DNA of 64,000 nt from Clostridiaceae bacterium Marseille-Q4143 (GCA_018228645.1 CP073693.1:3234416-3298415); one strand, 5' to 3'; positions 35,510 to 45,189 are shown, counted from the first letter of the stretch. A program made the numbers and translations. Notes: generated by a model not told the origin, from the letters alone.

Positions 35510-37921
35510 CTATTTCTCTTTTTTTCCGGCTTTTACATCAGCAAGAAGTACATTTCTAATTCCTTCTGCTGTGTATTCGACCGCCGACTGCCCTACAGCA
35601 AGTCCTGCCGCTTCTGCTGCCTTCTCCGTTACCGGTCCGATGCAGATGATCTTCGCCGGACAGTCCACACGGACGCCGTCTTCTTCCAGCATGGAGGCAA
35701 AGGCGCGTACTGCAGATCCGCTGCACAGCGTCACATAATCCACCTGGGAAATCATTCTTCTTAACTCTTCTGCTTTCCGCAGATCCACCGCTGTATGATA
35801 CATGGATACCTTACTGTAGGCGATACCGGCTTCATCCAGCGCCTGATCCAGTTCCTTCGAAGCTTCTTCTGCACGCACCAGCACTACCCGCTCATCCTTC
35901 TGTAGCGTCGGTACCCACTCTTTTGCCAGTGTCCGGCTGGTATATTTCGTCGGTACAAAATCTGCCAGAAAACCTTTGCCTGCCAGTGCTTTTGCCGTGC
36001 CCTCGCCGACTACGGCAAATTTCAGGTTTGCAAGGCTTCTGAAATCTTTTCCTGCTGCCAGCAGTTTTTCAAAGAACAGCTCTACGCCATTGCTGCTGGT
36101 AAAGGCCATCCAGCTGTAGACTTCCGGATGAGCCACCAGACGGTCGAGTTCCGGACTCTCCAGGGTTTCTGTATGAATCAGGCTGAATCGGATGGCTTCT
36201 GCGCCTTCCTCTTCCAGCACTTCTGCCAGGTGCTCTGTCATCTTCTCCGTTGCGGTCACCAGTACCCGTTTGCCAGATAAGGGCTGATTGCCGTACCAGC
36301 CGATCTCATTTCTTAAAGAAACCACATCACCGATTACCGTGATGGCCGGTGTCTGAATGCCTGCCTTTTTGGCTTCTTCCACGATGGTCTCCAAGGTTCC
36401 CACAGCGACCTTCTGTCTGGCCGTCGTACCTTCCTGTACCACCGCTGCCGGGGTCTTTGGATTCTTGCCATTGGCAATGAGATTTTTCGTAATATTCGGA
36501 AGGTTTTTAAGGCCCATCAGAAATACCAGGGTACCTTCTTCCTTTGCAAGGGTTCCATAATCAAGAACCGTGCTATCCTTGTGGGCACCCTCATGTCCTG
36601 TAATCACATGGAAAGAAGACGCATGATCCCGGTGGGTCACCGGAATACCTGCATACGCCGGTGCTCCATAGCAGGAAGACACACCCGGTACGATCTCATA
36701 ATCCACACCTGCTTCTCTGAGCTCCTGGGCTTCCTCTCCTCCGCGTCCGAAGATAAAGGGATCTCCGCCTTTTAAGCGGACTACATTCTTTCCTTCTTTT
36801 GCCAGACGGATGAGCAGCGCATTGGTCTCCTCCTGTTTCAGATGATGATGGGAAGAGCGTTTTCCTGCGTAAATCAGCTCTGCATCCGGTCTTGCTTCAT
36901 TGAGCAGGGAGTCCGTTGCCAGACTGTCATAGACCAACACATCTGCGCTGCGGATACAGGATAAGCATCTCTGGGTCACCAGACGTTCATCTCCAGGTCC
37001 TGCACCGACCAGCCATACTTTTCCCTGGCAGATTTTCCGCGCCAGTTCCTGTCCAAGTGCTTCTGCCTGCTCCGGCTGAATTACATTTTCAATGGAACCG
37101 GACGCCCGTTTTACATGCTTCGCATCCTGAGCAAACAGCACTTCCATAGAAAGCTTCGTTCCCTCCACTTTCGCCAGTGCTGCCGCCGGTGCATTGCAGC
37201 TGCCGCCAATGGCTTTCAGGTAAGCACGCTCAGCACTTAACATCGCCATCGCTTCTGCATCATTCAACGCTTCCATCACTTCTGTCAGATGTCCGTTCTT
37301 CGTCTCCACTGCCAGAATTGCCTGGCCGGCTGCCGGAAGGCACCGATCCGGTGACAATTTTTCAAAATGAAATTCGCCGCCGGATACCATATCCAGACGT
37401 TCCAGTCCTGCGGATGCCAGTACAATGGCATCATAGAGACCCTCTGTCAGTTTTTTAAGTCTCGTCTGTACGTTACCCCGGATAGGCCGAATGACCACCA
37501 GCGGATTCAGTGCCCGGATCTGCAGCTCTCTTCTTAAACTTCCGGTACCTACCACACTTCCTGGTTTCAGATCAACAAGCTTCGTTCCGTCTTTTGTAAC
37601 GATCACATCCTCCACAGGACCTCTCTTTAATGCTGCCCCGATTCCCAACCCTTTCGGGAAATCCATAGGCATATCCTTGGCGCTGTGCACTGCCAGATCG
37701 ATCCGTTCATCCAGCAATGCCTCCTCCAGTTCCTGGGTAAAAACACCTTTTCCGCCAAAGGACGTCAATGTCCGGTCCAGAAGCTCGTCACCCTTTGTGG
37801 ACATCTCGCAGATCTCCACCCGAATGCCCGGAAATGCCTCTTCTATCTTCTGTCTTACGATATTTGTCTGAACCAGTGCCAGACGGCTCTTTCTGGTTCC
37901 GATCCTTATCAGATCCTGCAT
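35510..37921 (-). CDS. hemC-cobA-hemD: HemC-CobA-HemD triple fusion
   Basis: About 803 residues from the ATG at 37921, which has GGAGG 5 nt upstream (two earlier in-frame ATGs lack one). Residues ~1-300 are porphobilinogen deaminase (RIGTRKSRLAL, HSAKDMP, cofactor Cys in GGSCNAP). Residues ~300-550 are uroporphyrinogen-III C2,7-methyltransferase (WLVGAGPGD, RLKGGDPFIFGRGGEE). Residues ~555-803 are uroporphyrinogen-III synthase. One polypeptide thus converts porphobilinogen to uroporphyrinogen III and on to precorrin-2, holding unstable intermediates together. Confidence 0.96.
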   Translation of the reverse strand: MQDLIRIGTRKSRLALVQTNIVRQKIEEAFPGIRVEICEMSTKGDELLDRTLTSFGGKGVFTQELEEALLDERIDLAVHSAKDMPMDFPKGLGIGAALKRGPVEDVIVTKDGTKLVDLKPGSVVGTGSLRRELQIRALNPLVVIRPIRGNVQTRLKKLTEGLYDAIVLASAGLERLDMVSGGEFHFEKLSPDRCLPAAGQAILAVETKNGHLTEVMEALNDAEAMAMLSAERAYLKAIGGSCNAPAAALAKVEGTKLSMEVLFAQDAKHVKRASGSIENVIQPEQAEALGQELARKICQGKVWLVGAGPGDERLVTQRCLSCIRSADVLVYDSLATDSLLNEARPDAELIYAGKRSSHHHLKQEETNALLIRLAKEGKNVVRLKGGDPFIFGRGGEEAQELREAGVDYEIVPGVSSCYGAPAYAGIPVTHRDHASSFHVITGHEGAHKDSTVLDYGTLAKEEGTLVFLMGLKNLPNITKNLIANGKNPKTPAAVVQEGTTARQKVAVGTLETIVEEAKKAGIQTPAITVIGDVVSLRNEIGWYGNQPLSGKRVLVTATEKMTEHLAEVLEEEGAEAIRFSLIHTETLESPELDRLVAHPEVYSWMAFTSSNGVELFFEKLLAAGKDFRSLANLKFAVVGEGTAKALAGKGFLADFVPTKYTSRTLAKEWVPTLQKDERVVLVRAEEASKELDQALDEAGIAYSKVSMYHTAVDLRKAEELRRMISQVDYVTLCSGSAVRAFASMLEEDGVRVDCPAKIICIGPVTEKAAEAAGLAVGQSAVEYTAEGIRNVLLADVKAGKKEK

Positions 37922-37958
37922 GTTATCCTCCATCTCCATACATGAGAGGTCCGCTTTC

Positions 37959-38690
37959 CTATACGCGATAACCTCTCGGAGTAATCATTCTTCCATTCTT
38001 TGTATATGTCTGGGAATTCCCCACAATCACCACACTGAACATGTCAATATCTGCATTTTTCAGTTCTCCCAGGGTCGTGATACAGGAAGCCTCATCTTTT
38101 CGTCCTGCATTTCTCACAATACCGACCGGAGTCTCCGGTTTCCGGTATTTCATCAGAATATCTGCTGCTTTCTCTACATAGTCTACACGTTTTTTGCTCT
38201 TCGGGTTGTAAAGGCAGACGATCATGTCTCCCTGCCCTGCACAGTCCACGCGCTTCATAATCAGATCAAAAGGCGTCATCAGGTCGCTTAAACTGATCAC
38301 TGCAAAATCGTGCATCAGCGGAGCGCCCAGTACAGAAGCGGCCGCGCTGGCTGCCGTTACACCCGGAACCGTCTCGATCTCAATATTGGCATTCATCTCT
38401 TCCGCTACCTGATAGATGATGCCTGCCATACCGTAGATACCGCTGTCGCCGCTGGATACCATAGCAACGGTCTGGTCCTTCATTGCTTCCTCTACTGCCA
38501 TCTGACAGCGCTTTACTTCCTGCATCATCGGCGTTGCAAGGTAATTTTTATCCGGAAAGAATTCCTTTAAAATATTTACATAAGTGGTATAACCGGTAAC
38601 CACATCCGCATTTTTAATCACTTCAATGGCTTTCTCTGTCATATGCTCATAGCCGCCGGGGCCGAATCCGACTACGTATAATTTTCCCAT
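37959..38690 (-). CDS. cbiH: Cobalt-precorrin-3 C17-methyltransferase CbiH
   Basis: 243 residues, tetrapyrrole methylase fold: YVVGFGPGGYEHMT, SSGDSGIYGMA and VPGVTAASAAASVLGAPLMHDF are characteristic for CbiH/CobJ. It methylates C17 and performs ring contraction. It stands between hemA and the HemC fusion. Confidence 0.95.
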   Translation of the reverse strand: MGKLYVVGFGPGGYEHMTEKAIEVIKNADVVTGYTTYVNILKEFFPDKNYLATPMMQEVKRCQMAVEEAMKDQTVAMVSSGDSGIYGMAGIIYQVAEEMNANIEIETVPGVTAASAAASVLGAPLMHDFAVISLSDLMTPFDLIMKRVDCAGQGDMIVCLYNPKSKKRVDYVEKAADILMKYRKPETPVGIVRNAGRKDEASCITTLGELKNADIDMFSVVIVGNSQTYTKNGRMITPRGYRV

Positions 38691-38693
38691 AAA

Positions 38694-39875
38694 TTATTCA
38701 ATCTCCTTTAAATGTCCAAAAAGTGCGTGAAGCTCTGCCGGAGTGGAATGATCCCGCAGACGGTAAAACATCTTATCAATGGCTTTATCAAGTCCCTTTT
38801 TTTCCGCTTCCTGTTCCATCCATTCCTTAAAAGAAGCCATATCCGGCAATGCCAGCTGGAATACCATCCAGCGTTCAAAATCCATCTGTACTTCGTCAAG
38901 AATCTGGTCTGCAGCCACAACTTCATGCTGTTTTTTTTCGTTATTTGTCCGGGCAAGCTCTTGGAAATCATCAATATCATAACGCATGATTCCCGGCAGT
39001 TTCTCCACCTTTGCCTCAATGTCAATCGGCACTGCCAGATCCACCAGTACACGGGGTTTCTCTGTCACAAGCTTCTCCGCCATCTTACTGTAAGTCAGCG
39101 TATAATGAGGGCTGCTGGTGGCACTGATAATTGCATCCATCTCATTGACCAGCTCGTACCGTTTTTCATATTCCATGACGCGGTATGTAATCTTGTGATG
39201 ATGATCTTCTCCTGCCTGTCCCATATTTCTGGACGTAATATAAACCTCCGCACCATCAATGCACTGGAGGTTCTTTAACACCGTGCTTCCGATCTTGCCG
39301 GATGCACCGATGATCATAACTTTTTTGCCATGAAGGGTTCCCAGCCCCTGTTCTGCTGCCTTGATGGCCATGGTAGCAGTGGACACACTGGTTCTGGAAA
39401 GATCCGTTTCTGTCTTTACCTTCTTGGCTGCCGTTACCGCATAGCGGAACAGCGTATTCAGATAGACGCCGCAGGTGCCTGTCTCTCTTGCCTGATCATG
39501 GGCACGTTTCACCTGGCCGAGGATCTGATCCTCGCCCATAACCATGGACTCAAGACCTGCTGCCACGTGGAACAGATGACGCACAGCCTTACTTCCATTA
39601 TAAAAGCGGATATAGTCACCGATATTTTCCACATCCTGTGCACCGGCAAATTCCAGCACCAGATCCTGCAATTCTGTAAAATTGCCGCCCGGACAGGCAG
39701 TATAAATATAAACCTCTGTTCGATTACAGGTACTGATAATCACGCACTCTTCCGCGATGCCTCTCGCGATCATCTCCTTCATCAGTTCCTGCTGCCGTTC
39801 TGCCGGAAATGCAAACAATTCCCGGACAGCCAGCGGCGTATTATGATGACTGATTCCGATCAGTGAGATTCCCAT
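38694..39875 (-). CDS. hemA: Glutamyl-tRNA reductase
   Basis: 393 residues. ISTCNRTEVY carries the catalytic Cys, GASGKIGS is the NADPH loop (slightly divergent from GAGEMG) and a C-terminal helical dimerisation domain follows. It is the first committed step of C5-route tetrapyrrole synthesis. Its placement inside the riboswitch-controlled operon ties precursor supply to B12 status. hemL and hemB are not in the window. Confidence 0.95.
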   Translation of the reverse strand: MGISLIGISHHNTPLAVRELFAFPAERQQELMKEMIARGIAEECVIISTCNRTEVYIYTACPGGNFTELQDLVLEFAGAQDVENIGDYIRFYNGSKAVRHLFHVAAGLESMVMGEDQILGQVKRAHDQARETGTCGVYLNTLFRYAVTAAKKVKTETDLSRTSVSTATMAIKAAEQGLGTLHGKKVMIIGASGKIGSTVLKNLQCIDGAEVYITSRNMGQAGEDHHHKITYRVMEYEKRYELVNEMDAIISATSSPHYTLTYSKMAEKLVTEKPRVLVDLAVPIDIEAKVEKLPGIMRYDIDDFQELARTNNEKKQHEVVAADQILDEVQMDFERWMVFQLALPDMASFKEWMEQEAEKKGLDKAIDKMFYRLRDHSTPAELHALFGHLKEIE

Positions 39876-40630
39876 TACTCCGTCACTCCCTTTCGGAATT
39901 CTGTGGTAAAGGTCTTGTCATACAGTTTGGACAGATCATAGTCATTTCCAAGGAAATCTCCGACTACGGTCAGAGCCGTCTTGGTAATACCAGCTTCCTT
40001 CACGCGCTCTGCAATATTGGTCAGATCACCGCGGACAATCTTCTGATCTTCCCAGGTCGCTTTATAGACAACAGCTACCGGAGTTTCCGGACGATATTCC
40101 TGTCTCAAAATCGCAGACATCTCATCCAGCATGCCAACGCTTAAGAAAATGATCATAGTTGCATTGTGCTTTGCCAGATCTACCAGCTTTTCCTTCGGCG
40201 GCATTGGGGTACGTCCTTCCATACGAGTCAGGATCACCGTCTGGCTCACGCCCGGAAGGGTATATTCCTTCTTTAACACTGCTGCAGTTGCAAGGAAAGA
40301 ACTGACACCCGGAATCACCTCATAGTCAATGCCCAGTTCATCCAGTCTGTCCATCTGCTCTCTGTGAGCACCATAAATAGCCGGATCTCCCGTATGAACC
40401 CGGGCGACCTTCAGACCCTTGTCTTCTGCATCTTTCATCACATCAATGACTTCATCAAGGTTCATCAGGGCACTGTTGTAAATAACAGCTCCCTCTTTTG
40501 CATCTGCCAATACCTGTGGATTGACCAGAGAACCTGCATAAATGATGACATCTGCGCTGTCAATAATCTTCTTTCCCTTAATAGTCAGAAGTTCCGGGTC
40601 GCCAGGACCCGCTCCGATAAATGATACCAT
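39875..40630 (-). CDS. cbiF: Cobalt-precorrin-4 C11-methyltransferase CbiF
   Basis: 251 residues from the ATG at 40630 with GGAGGG 8 nt upstream (a GTG at 40645 overlaps that site). VSFIGAGPGDPELLT, VHTGDPAIYGA and VPGVSSF are the tetrapyrrole methylase motifs; the AIYGA and SSFLATAA forms fit CbiF/CobM. First gene of the operon after the riboswitch terminator. One base overlaps hemA. Confidence 0.95.
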   Translation of the reverse strand: MVSFIGAGPGDPELLTIKGKKIIDSADVIIYAGSLVNPQVLADAKEGAVIYNSALMNLDEVIDVMKDAEDKGLKVARVHTGDPAIYGAHREQMDRLDELGIDYEVIPGVSSFLATAAVLKKEYTLPGVSQTVILTRMEGRTPMPPKEKLVDLAKHNATMIIFLSVGMLDEMSAILRQEYRPETPVAVVYKATWEDQKIVRGDLTNIAERVKEAGITKTALTVVGDFLGNDYDLSKLYDKTFTTEFRKGVTE

Positions 40631-40660
40631 GTGTTTTCCCTCCACGTAATAAAAGGAGTC

Positions 40661-40700
40661 CCCGCAACACAGCCGCGAAGACTCCCTCGTTTTTCTTTTG
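40661..40700 (-). terminator. Riboswitch-controlled terminator before cbiF
   Basis: On the minus strand GGAGTC (40690-40695 complement) pairs with GACTCC (40665-40670 complement) around a GC-rich inner loop, followed by TTTTATT. It is placed between the B12 aptamer and the cbiF ribosome binding site, as an expression platform should be. Confidence 0.75.
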
Positions 40701-40734
40701 ATCTGAATGTATTTCTTTGTCAGAAATTTTCAGG

Positions 40735-40925
40735 ATCTGCTTTCTTCGGAAGCTCTCCCAGATCAGATAGCAGGTCTCCTGACTCACGGTCTTTTAAGGA
40801 AGAACTTTCCCTTCTCACCCTTATAGGGCAATGGTTACTGCAGTCTCCTCATTCCCGCTTACAGTGGCCGGACCGTTCAGGCTTCTCACCCGATTCCCTG
40901 TTAGGCTTCACTAAGCACTTTCTGA
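40735..40925 (-). promoter_or_regulatory. Cobalamin riboswitch of the cob/cbi operon
   Basis: Read on the minus strand it has the conserved blocks in order: GGGAATCGGGTG, GGTCCGGCCACTGT, CCATTGCCC, GGGTGAGAAGG and the B12 box AGTCAGGAGACCTGC (40770-40784 complement). A short GAGCTTCCGAAG loop follows, expected to form the kissing contact. It should shut the 20-kb operon when cobalamin is plentiful. Confidence 0.96.
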
Positions 40926-40943
40926 TGGTTTTGCATATAGGAA

Positions 40944-40972
40944 AGCATATCATATTTCTTATAGTTCGTCAA
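40944..40972 (-). promoter_or_regulatory. Promoter of the cobalamin operon
   Basis: Minus-strand TTGACG (40967-40972), 17-bp spacer, TATGCT (40944-40949). The -35 overlaps the ftsH stop codon. Confidence 0.75.
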
Positions 40973-42807
40973 TTTACACCAGAATTTTCTTTCAAAACCT
41001 GCATGAATTCATCTCCGGTGATGGTCTCTTTCTCATACAGGTATTTTGAAAGGGCATGAAGCTGCTGTTTATTCTCCGTCAACAGGGTCATAGCTTTGTC
41101 ATACTCCTTCTTGAGAAGGGCTTTTACCTTCTCATCCACAACGGCTGCCGTCTCCGCTGCACATGCCAGAGAAGTATCTCCGCCCATGTACTGGTTATTT
41201 ACCGTTTCCAGTGCCATCATGCCAAACTCATCACTCATACCATAACGGGTAATCATACCTCTTGCAAGTTTCGTCATCTGCTCGATATCATTGGAAGCAC
41301 CCGTAGTAATGGAACCAAAGATCAGAGCCTCTGCCGCACGTCCGCCTGCGTAAGTTGCAATCTTGTTCTCCAGTTCTTCTTTGCTCAAAAGATACTGATC
41401 ATGTTCCTCCACCTGCATCGTATAGCCAAGGGCACCGGAAGTTCTCGGAATGATCGTAATCTTGGTAACCGGAGCAGAATGACTCTGAAGCGCCGCTACC
41501 AGTGCATGTCCAGTCTCGTGGTATGCCACAATCAGTTTTTCCTTGTCGGAAAGTACGGCATTTTTCTTCTGATATCCGGCGATAACCACTTCAATACTCT
41601 CTTCCAGATCTGACTGGTTTACATAGGTCCGCCCACTTCTGACTGCACGAAGAGCGGCCTCATTAATCATATTGGCAAGCTCTGCACCGGAGGCTCCGGC
41701 TGCTGCTCTGGCCATCGCATGAAAATCCACATCATCTCCCAGTTTTACTTTCTTGGCATGGACTTTCAATATTGCCTCACGGCCGATGAGATCCGGAAGT
41801 TCTACCGGAATTCTTCTGTCAAAACGTCCCGGACGTAAGAGTGCCGGATCCAGCGTTTCCGGACGGTTGGTTGCCGCCAGGATGACAACACCCTTGGAAC
41901 CGTCAAAACCATCCATCTCGGTAAGCAGCTGGTTCAGCGTCTGCTCACGCTCATCATTTCCACCCATGCCGGAGCCATCTCTCTTCTTACCGATGGTATC
42001 AATCTCATCAATGAACACGATACACGGTGCTTTTTCATTTGCCTGCTTAAACAGATCTCTTACCTTGGCCGCACCCATACCAACGAACATCTCTACAAAT
42101 TCCGAACCGGAGATGGAAAAGAAGGGTACTTCTGCCTCGCCGGCTACCGCCTTTGCCAGCAAAGTTTTACCAGTTCCTGGAGGGCCGACTAACAGGGCAC
42201 CTTTGGGCATCGTTGCACCAATTGCCTGATATTTTGCCGGATTATGGAGGAAATCAACAATCTCCTGAAGCTGCTCTTTTGCTTCATCCTCACCAGCCAC
42301 ATCATGAAATTTGATCCCCGTCTCACTGGCTACATAGATCTTGGCATTGCTCTTTCCAAACTGCATGGCATTGCCGAGTCCGCCTCCGCCCATTTTTTTC
42401 ATCAGCATTCTGGACAAAAGCTGTCCAATTGCGACAAAAATAGCAATCTGGATCACTACCAGAATAATCTGATCAAACAATGATGAATCCTGCTCCTGCA
42501 CTGCACCGAAATCACATCCCGATGCCATCAGACGGTCTACCAGACTCGTATCATTTGGGAACGGTACTGTTGAATAATAAGTAGGATTGTCTTTATTATT
42601 ATCCGTGAAATAGATCACGTCATCCTCTACCTGGGCCATTGCTACTTCCTTGTCATCCAGCATGGTCAGGAACGTACCATAATCGACTTCCTTGATCTGA
42701 TGCTTTAAGAAACTAGGAACTACAAACGTATTTAATACAAACATTACCAGAAGCACAAGAACATAATAAAATATCAATGGCTTCTTTGGTTTCTTAACCT
42801 GCTGCAT
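40969..42807 (-). CDS. ftsH: ATP-dependent zinc metalloprotease FtsH
   Basis: 612 residues; GGAGG precedes the ATG. Two transmembrane helices (~residues 11-31 and ~108-128) flank a short extracytoplasmic domain. The AAA module has GPPGTGKT, FIDEIDTIG and the second region of homology (ATNRPETLDPALLRPGRFDRR); the zinc site HETGH lies in the peptidase domain. It degrades membrane and regulatory proteins. Confidence 0.98.
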   Translation of the reverse strand: MQQVKKPKKPLIFYYVLVLLVMFVLNTFVVPSFLKHQIKEVDYGTFLTMLDDKEVAMAQVEDDVIYFTDNNKDNPTYYSTVPFPNDTSLVDRLMASGCDFGAVQEQDSSLFDQIILVVIQIAIFVAIGQLLSRMLMKKMGGGGLGNAMQFGKSNAKIYVASETGIKFHDVAGEDEAKEQLQEIVDFLHNPAKYQAIGATMPKGALLVGPPGTGKTLLAKAVAGEAEVPFFSISGSEFVEMFVGMGAAKVRDLFKQANEKAPCIVFIDEIDTIGKKRDGSGMGGNDEREQTLNQLLTEMDGFDGSKGVVILAATNRPETLDPALLRPGRFDRRIPVELPDLIGREAILKVHAKKVKLGDDVDFHAMARAAAGASGAELANMINEAALRAVRSGRTYVNQSDLEESIEVVIAGYQKKNAVLSDKEKLIVAYHETGHALVAALQSHSAPVTKITIIPRTSGALGYTMQVEEHDQYLLSKEELENKIATYAGGRAAEALIFGSITTGASNDIEQMTKLARGMITRYGMSDEFGMMALETVNNQYMGGDTSLACAAETAAVVDEKVKALLKKEYDKAMTLLTENKQQLHALSKYLYEKETITGDEFMQVLKENSGVN

Positions 42808-42966
42808 ATATGTTTATCCTCCTTTTGTTGTTGATTGCAGTGTACCATAGCACCGAAACGTGAATTAAATGTAAACTGTAGGTGATAATTTGATGAAATA
42901 GTGGTATACTTACAGAGATTTATTTCTACAAATTCCGGTCATCGACCGGCGACGGAGGCATTACAT

Positions 42967-43911
42967 ATGAGTAATCTGATTTTCAGCCTGAATTCCACGC
43001 TTCCTATCTTTATCGTGATTATCATAGGATATGTGCTCGGGCAAAAAAAGTTTCTAACAAAAGAATTCTGTTCCGTGGCAGATAAGCTGGTTTTTCGTGT
43101 CGGACTTCCGGCCATGCTGTTCTGTGATATGACATCCATTGACCTGACGGAAAATTTCAATGGCAAATTCGTTCTGTTCTGTTTCGGAGCCACCGCCATT
43201 TCCATCATCGTCATCTGGATTCTGGCACGTATTTTCCTGCGTGATAAAAGTCTGACCGGTGAATTCGTGCAAGCCTGTTACCGAAGCAGCGCAGCAATCC
43301 TTGGCGTAGCCTTCATCCAGAATATCTATGGCACTTCCGGTATGGCTCCGCTTATGATGCTCGGCAGCGTGCCGCTGTTCAATATTTTTGCAGTGCTGAT
43401 TCTGACCATTGAAAATCCATCCCACAAGGGTAAGCTTCATCCGGGCGCCATCCTCTATGGCATCCTGACCAACCCGATTCTGGACGGCATTCTGATCGGT
43501 ACTATCTACAATCTGCTGCCCATCGGCCTGCCGGCCATGGCTCAGAAGACATTCAACACTCTTGGAAGTCTGACCACTCCACTGGCGCTCCTTTCCATCG
43601 GAGCTTCTTTCGAAGGTGCCAAGGCAATCAAAAAACTGGGACCCACCGTTGCAGCGTCCTTCTGCAAACTAATGCTGTTAGATATGATATTCCTTCCCAT
43701 TGCAATCAAATTCGGCTTCCGCGGACAGGAGCTCATCGCTCTGCTCATTATGCTGGGCAGTCCTACCACTCCGGCATCTTATGTCATGTCGAAAAATATG
43801 GGACACGACGGTATCCTCTCCGCCAGCTGTGTTGCAGCAACCACTCTGTTCTCCGCTGTTACCATGACATTATGGATCTATGTCCTAAGTGCTGGCGGAT
43901 TTCTAGCTTAA
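42967..43911 (+). CDS. AEC (auxin efflux carrier) family transporter
   Basis: 314 residues from the ATG at 42967 (GGAGG 9 nt upstream). About ten hydrophobic helices arranged as two halves; the pattern NSTLPIFIVIIIGYVLGQ..., GTSGMAPLMML and the LGSPTTPASYVMS end motif match the AEC/malate permease-like family. Such proteins move organic acids or unknown anions. It stands alone with its own terminator. Confidence 0.85.
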   Translation: MSNLIFSLNSTLPIFIVIIIGYVLGQKKFLTKEFCSVADKLVFRVGLPAMLFCDMTSIDLTENFNGKFVLFCFGATAISIIVIWILARIFLRDKSLTGEFVQACYRSSAAILGVAFIQNIYGTSGMAPLMMLGSVPLFNIFAVLILTIENPSHKGKLHPGAILYGILTNPILDGILIGTIYNLLPIGLPAMAQKTFNTLGSLTTPLALLSIGASFEGAKAIKKLGPTVAASFCKLMLLDMIFLPIAIKFGFRGQELIALLIMLGSPTTPASYVMSKNMGHDGILSASCVAATTLFSAVTMTLWIYVLSAGGFLA

Positions 43912-43916
43912 AAGAC

Positions 43917-43960
43917 AAAAAATTCCGGGGATTCGATCATTTCCCGGAATTTTTTTTCTT
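43917..43960. terminator. Terminator between AEC and Rpn genes
   Basis: AAATTCCGGGGA ... TTCCCGGAATTTTTTTT: a 10-11-bp stem followed by eight T on the plus strand; A-rich on the other flank, so it may serve both convergent genes. Confidence 0.85.
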
Positions 43961-43962
43961 CA

Positions 43963-44991
43963 TTATATTCTTATGTTCATCAATCGTTCCGCAATCTGCA
44001 GATCACTTGCTCCTGCATCCTTTTGCAACATATCTGCTATTGACTGAATATAACCCAATGGCAGCTCCAGTAGTTCTGCTGTTTCTTTCGGAGTTCTCTT
44101 CTTCTTTTCAAGCTGTGTTCTCAAAATTCCCACTTCTCTCTCTTTTCCTATTATCATTCCCTGCTCAATTCCCTGCTCGATTCCTTTTTTAATTGCTTTT
44201 GCTTCAATATAGTCTCCCATATTACACATTTCCTCAACTCCTTCCTCGATCCGGTCATCCACCCGCATCCCTAGATTCTTCTGTCTTTTCAGTTTCTCTT
44301 TTTTTGATAGTCTGTCACTGGATAATGTCTGCAGCATTTGGAGCGTTTGATCCTTTAATTCTGTTTTGTCATTGTATCTCATAATAATGACACTTATCAG
44401 ATCATAGATCTCTTCGTTTCTTTTTACTTTACCAATTATATCATTTTTGTTCAAAGAATACAAGCTTACAGTGTTTTCTTCATATACTGGAACATTTCCC
44501 ATACACAGCCAGATACTGTACACTTTTTGCAAAGTCCCATAATTTGTATCTTTATCAACCTTTTTCAATTGTGCCGTCAAACGTCTTGATGCATAGTAAA
44601 TTCCTCTGGGCTCTATAGGATACCCAGGATAATAGTCTGACTGTGCTTCCAGATTCAGATACATTCCTATCTGTTTTCCTTCCATTTTCGGATACCAGAC
44701 ATGAAAAAGAACATCATAAAATACAGTAGCTTCTCCCTGTACCGTATCCTCATTTCTTATACCCTGAATACTTTCACTCCCCTGCTCCACCCCCATCTTC
44801 GACACCATAATTGTCTCTGGCTGTATATATTTCTTTTCAATATCTTCCAGTTCACAGTCCTTATACTCCGGTACAAAACGCTTTAAAATCCAGGCCAGAA
44901 CCTGACTGTCCGCTAGCAATTTCTTCATTGTCTGATCATACTTTGCCTTTCCTTCTTCCATATCCATAACTATCTGACTCAAGTTACTCAC
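43963..44991 (-). CDS. Rpn-family recombination-promoting nuclease (PD-(D/E)XK)
   Basis: 342 residues from a GTG at 44991, chosen because AGGAGG lies 6 nt upstream; ATG codons at 45021/45018 have none. The N-terminal half has GMYLNLEAQSDYYPGYPIEPRGIYYASR, the PD-(D/E)XK core (ExQ) of the Rpn/transposase_31-like group, which is abundant in Lachnospiraceae. The C-terminal part is charged with EQGIEQGMIIGKERE, a variable helix repeat typical of these proteins. Members promote recombination or act in phage defence; the role here is unknown. A promoter (45065-45092) precedes it. Confidence 0.8.
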   Translation of the reverse strand: MSNLSQIVMDMEEGKAKYDQTMKKLLADSQVLAWILKRFVPEYKDCELEDIEKKYIQPETIMVSKMGVEQGSESIQGIRNEDTVQGEATVFYDVLFHVWYPKMEGKQIGMYLNLEAQSDYYPGYPIEPRGIYYASRRLTAQLKKVDKDTNYGTLQKVYSIWLCMGNVPVYEENTVSLYSLNKNDIIGKVKRNEEIYDLISVIIMRYNDKTELKDQTLQMLQTLSSDRLSKKEKLKRQKNLGMRVDDRIEEGVEEMCNMGDYIEAKAIKKGIEQGIEQGMIIGKEREVGILRTQLEKKKRTPKETAELLELPLGYIQSIADMLQKDAGASDLQIAERLMNIRI

Positions 44992-45064
44992 GTAATTCCT
45001 CCTGTTGTTATTTTTCATCATGGGATTTTTTATCGAACAATTTGAAATATCTTAAGATGTGTTT

Positions 45065-45092
45065 AGTATACTCGTTGTTTCAGAAAAAGCAA
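45065..45092 (-). promoter_or_regulatory. Probable promoter of the Rpn gene
   Basis: Minus-strand TTGCTT (45087-45092), 16-bp spacer, TATACT (45065-45070). Confidence 0.5.
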
Positions 45093-45144
45093 CTATGTTT
45101 ACAGTTTGTTTACAATTTTTGTCTACTTTTACTAAGTTCATAAA

Positions 45145-45183
45145 AAAAGATCCTGCCAAGTCCTCTCAGCAAGACCTCTTTTC
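45145..45183 (-). terminator. Terminator of the SulP gene
   Basis: Minus-strand AGGTCTTGC ... GCAGGATCT hairpin (G-U pairs included) followed by TTTTTTATG. Confidence 0.75.
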
Positions 45184-45189
45184 ATCCTT

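Noticed and set aside
20877..40630. Long plus-strand frames opposite the cobalamin genes
   Set aside because: They mirror the coding frames of the minus-strand genes, lack ribosome binding sites and give proteins with no recognisable motif.
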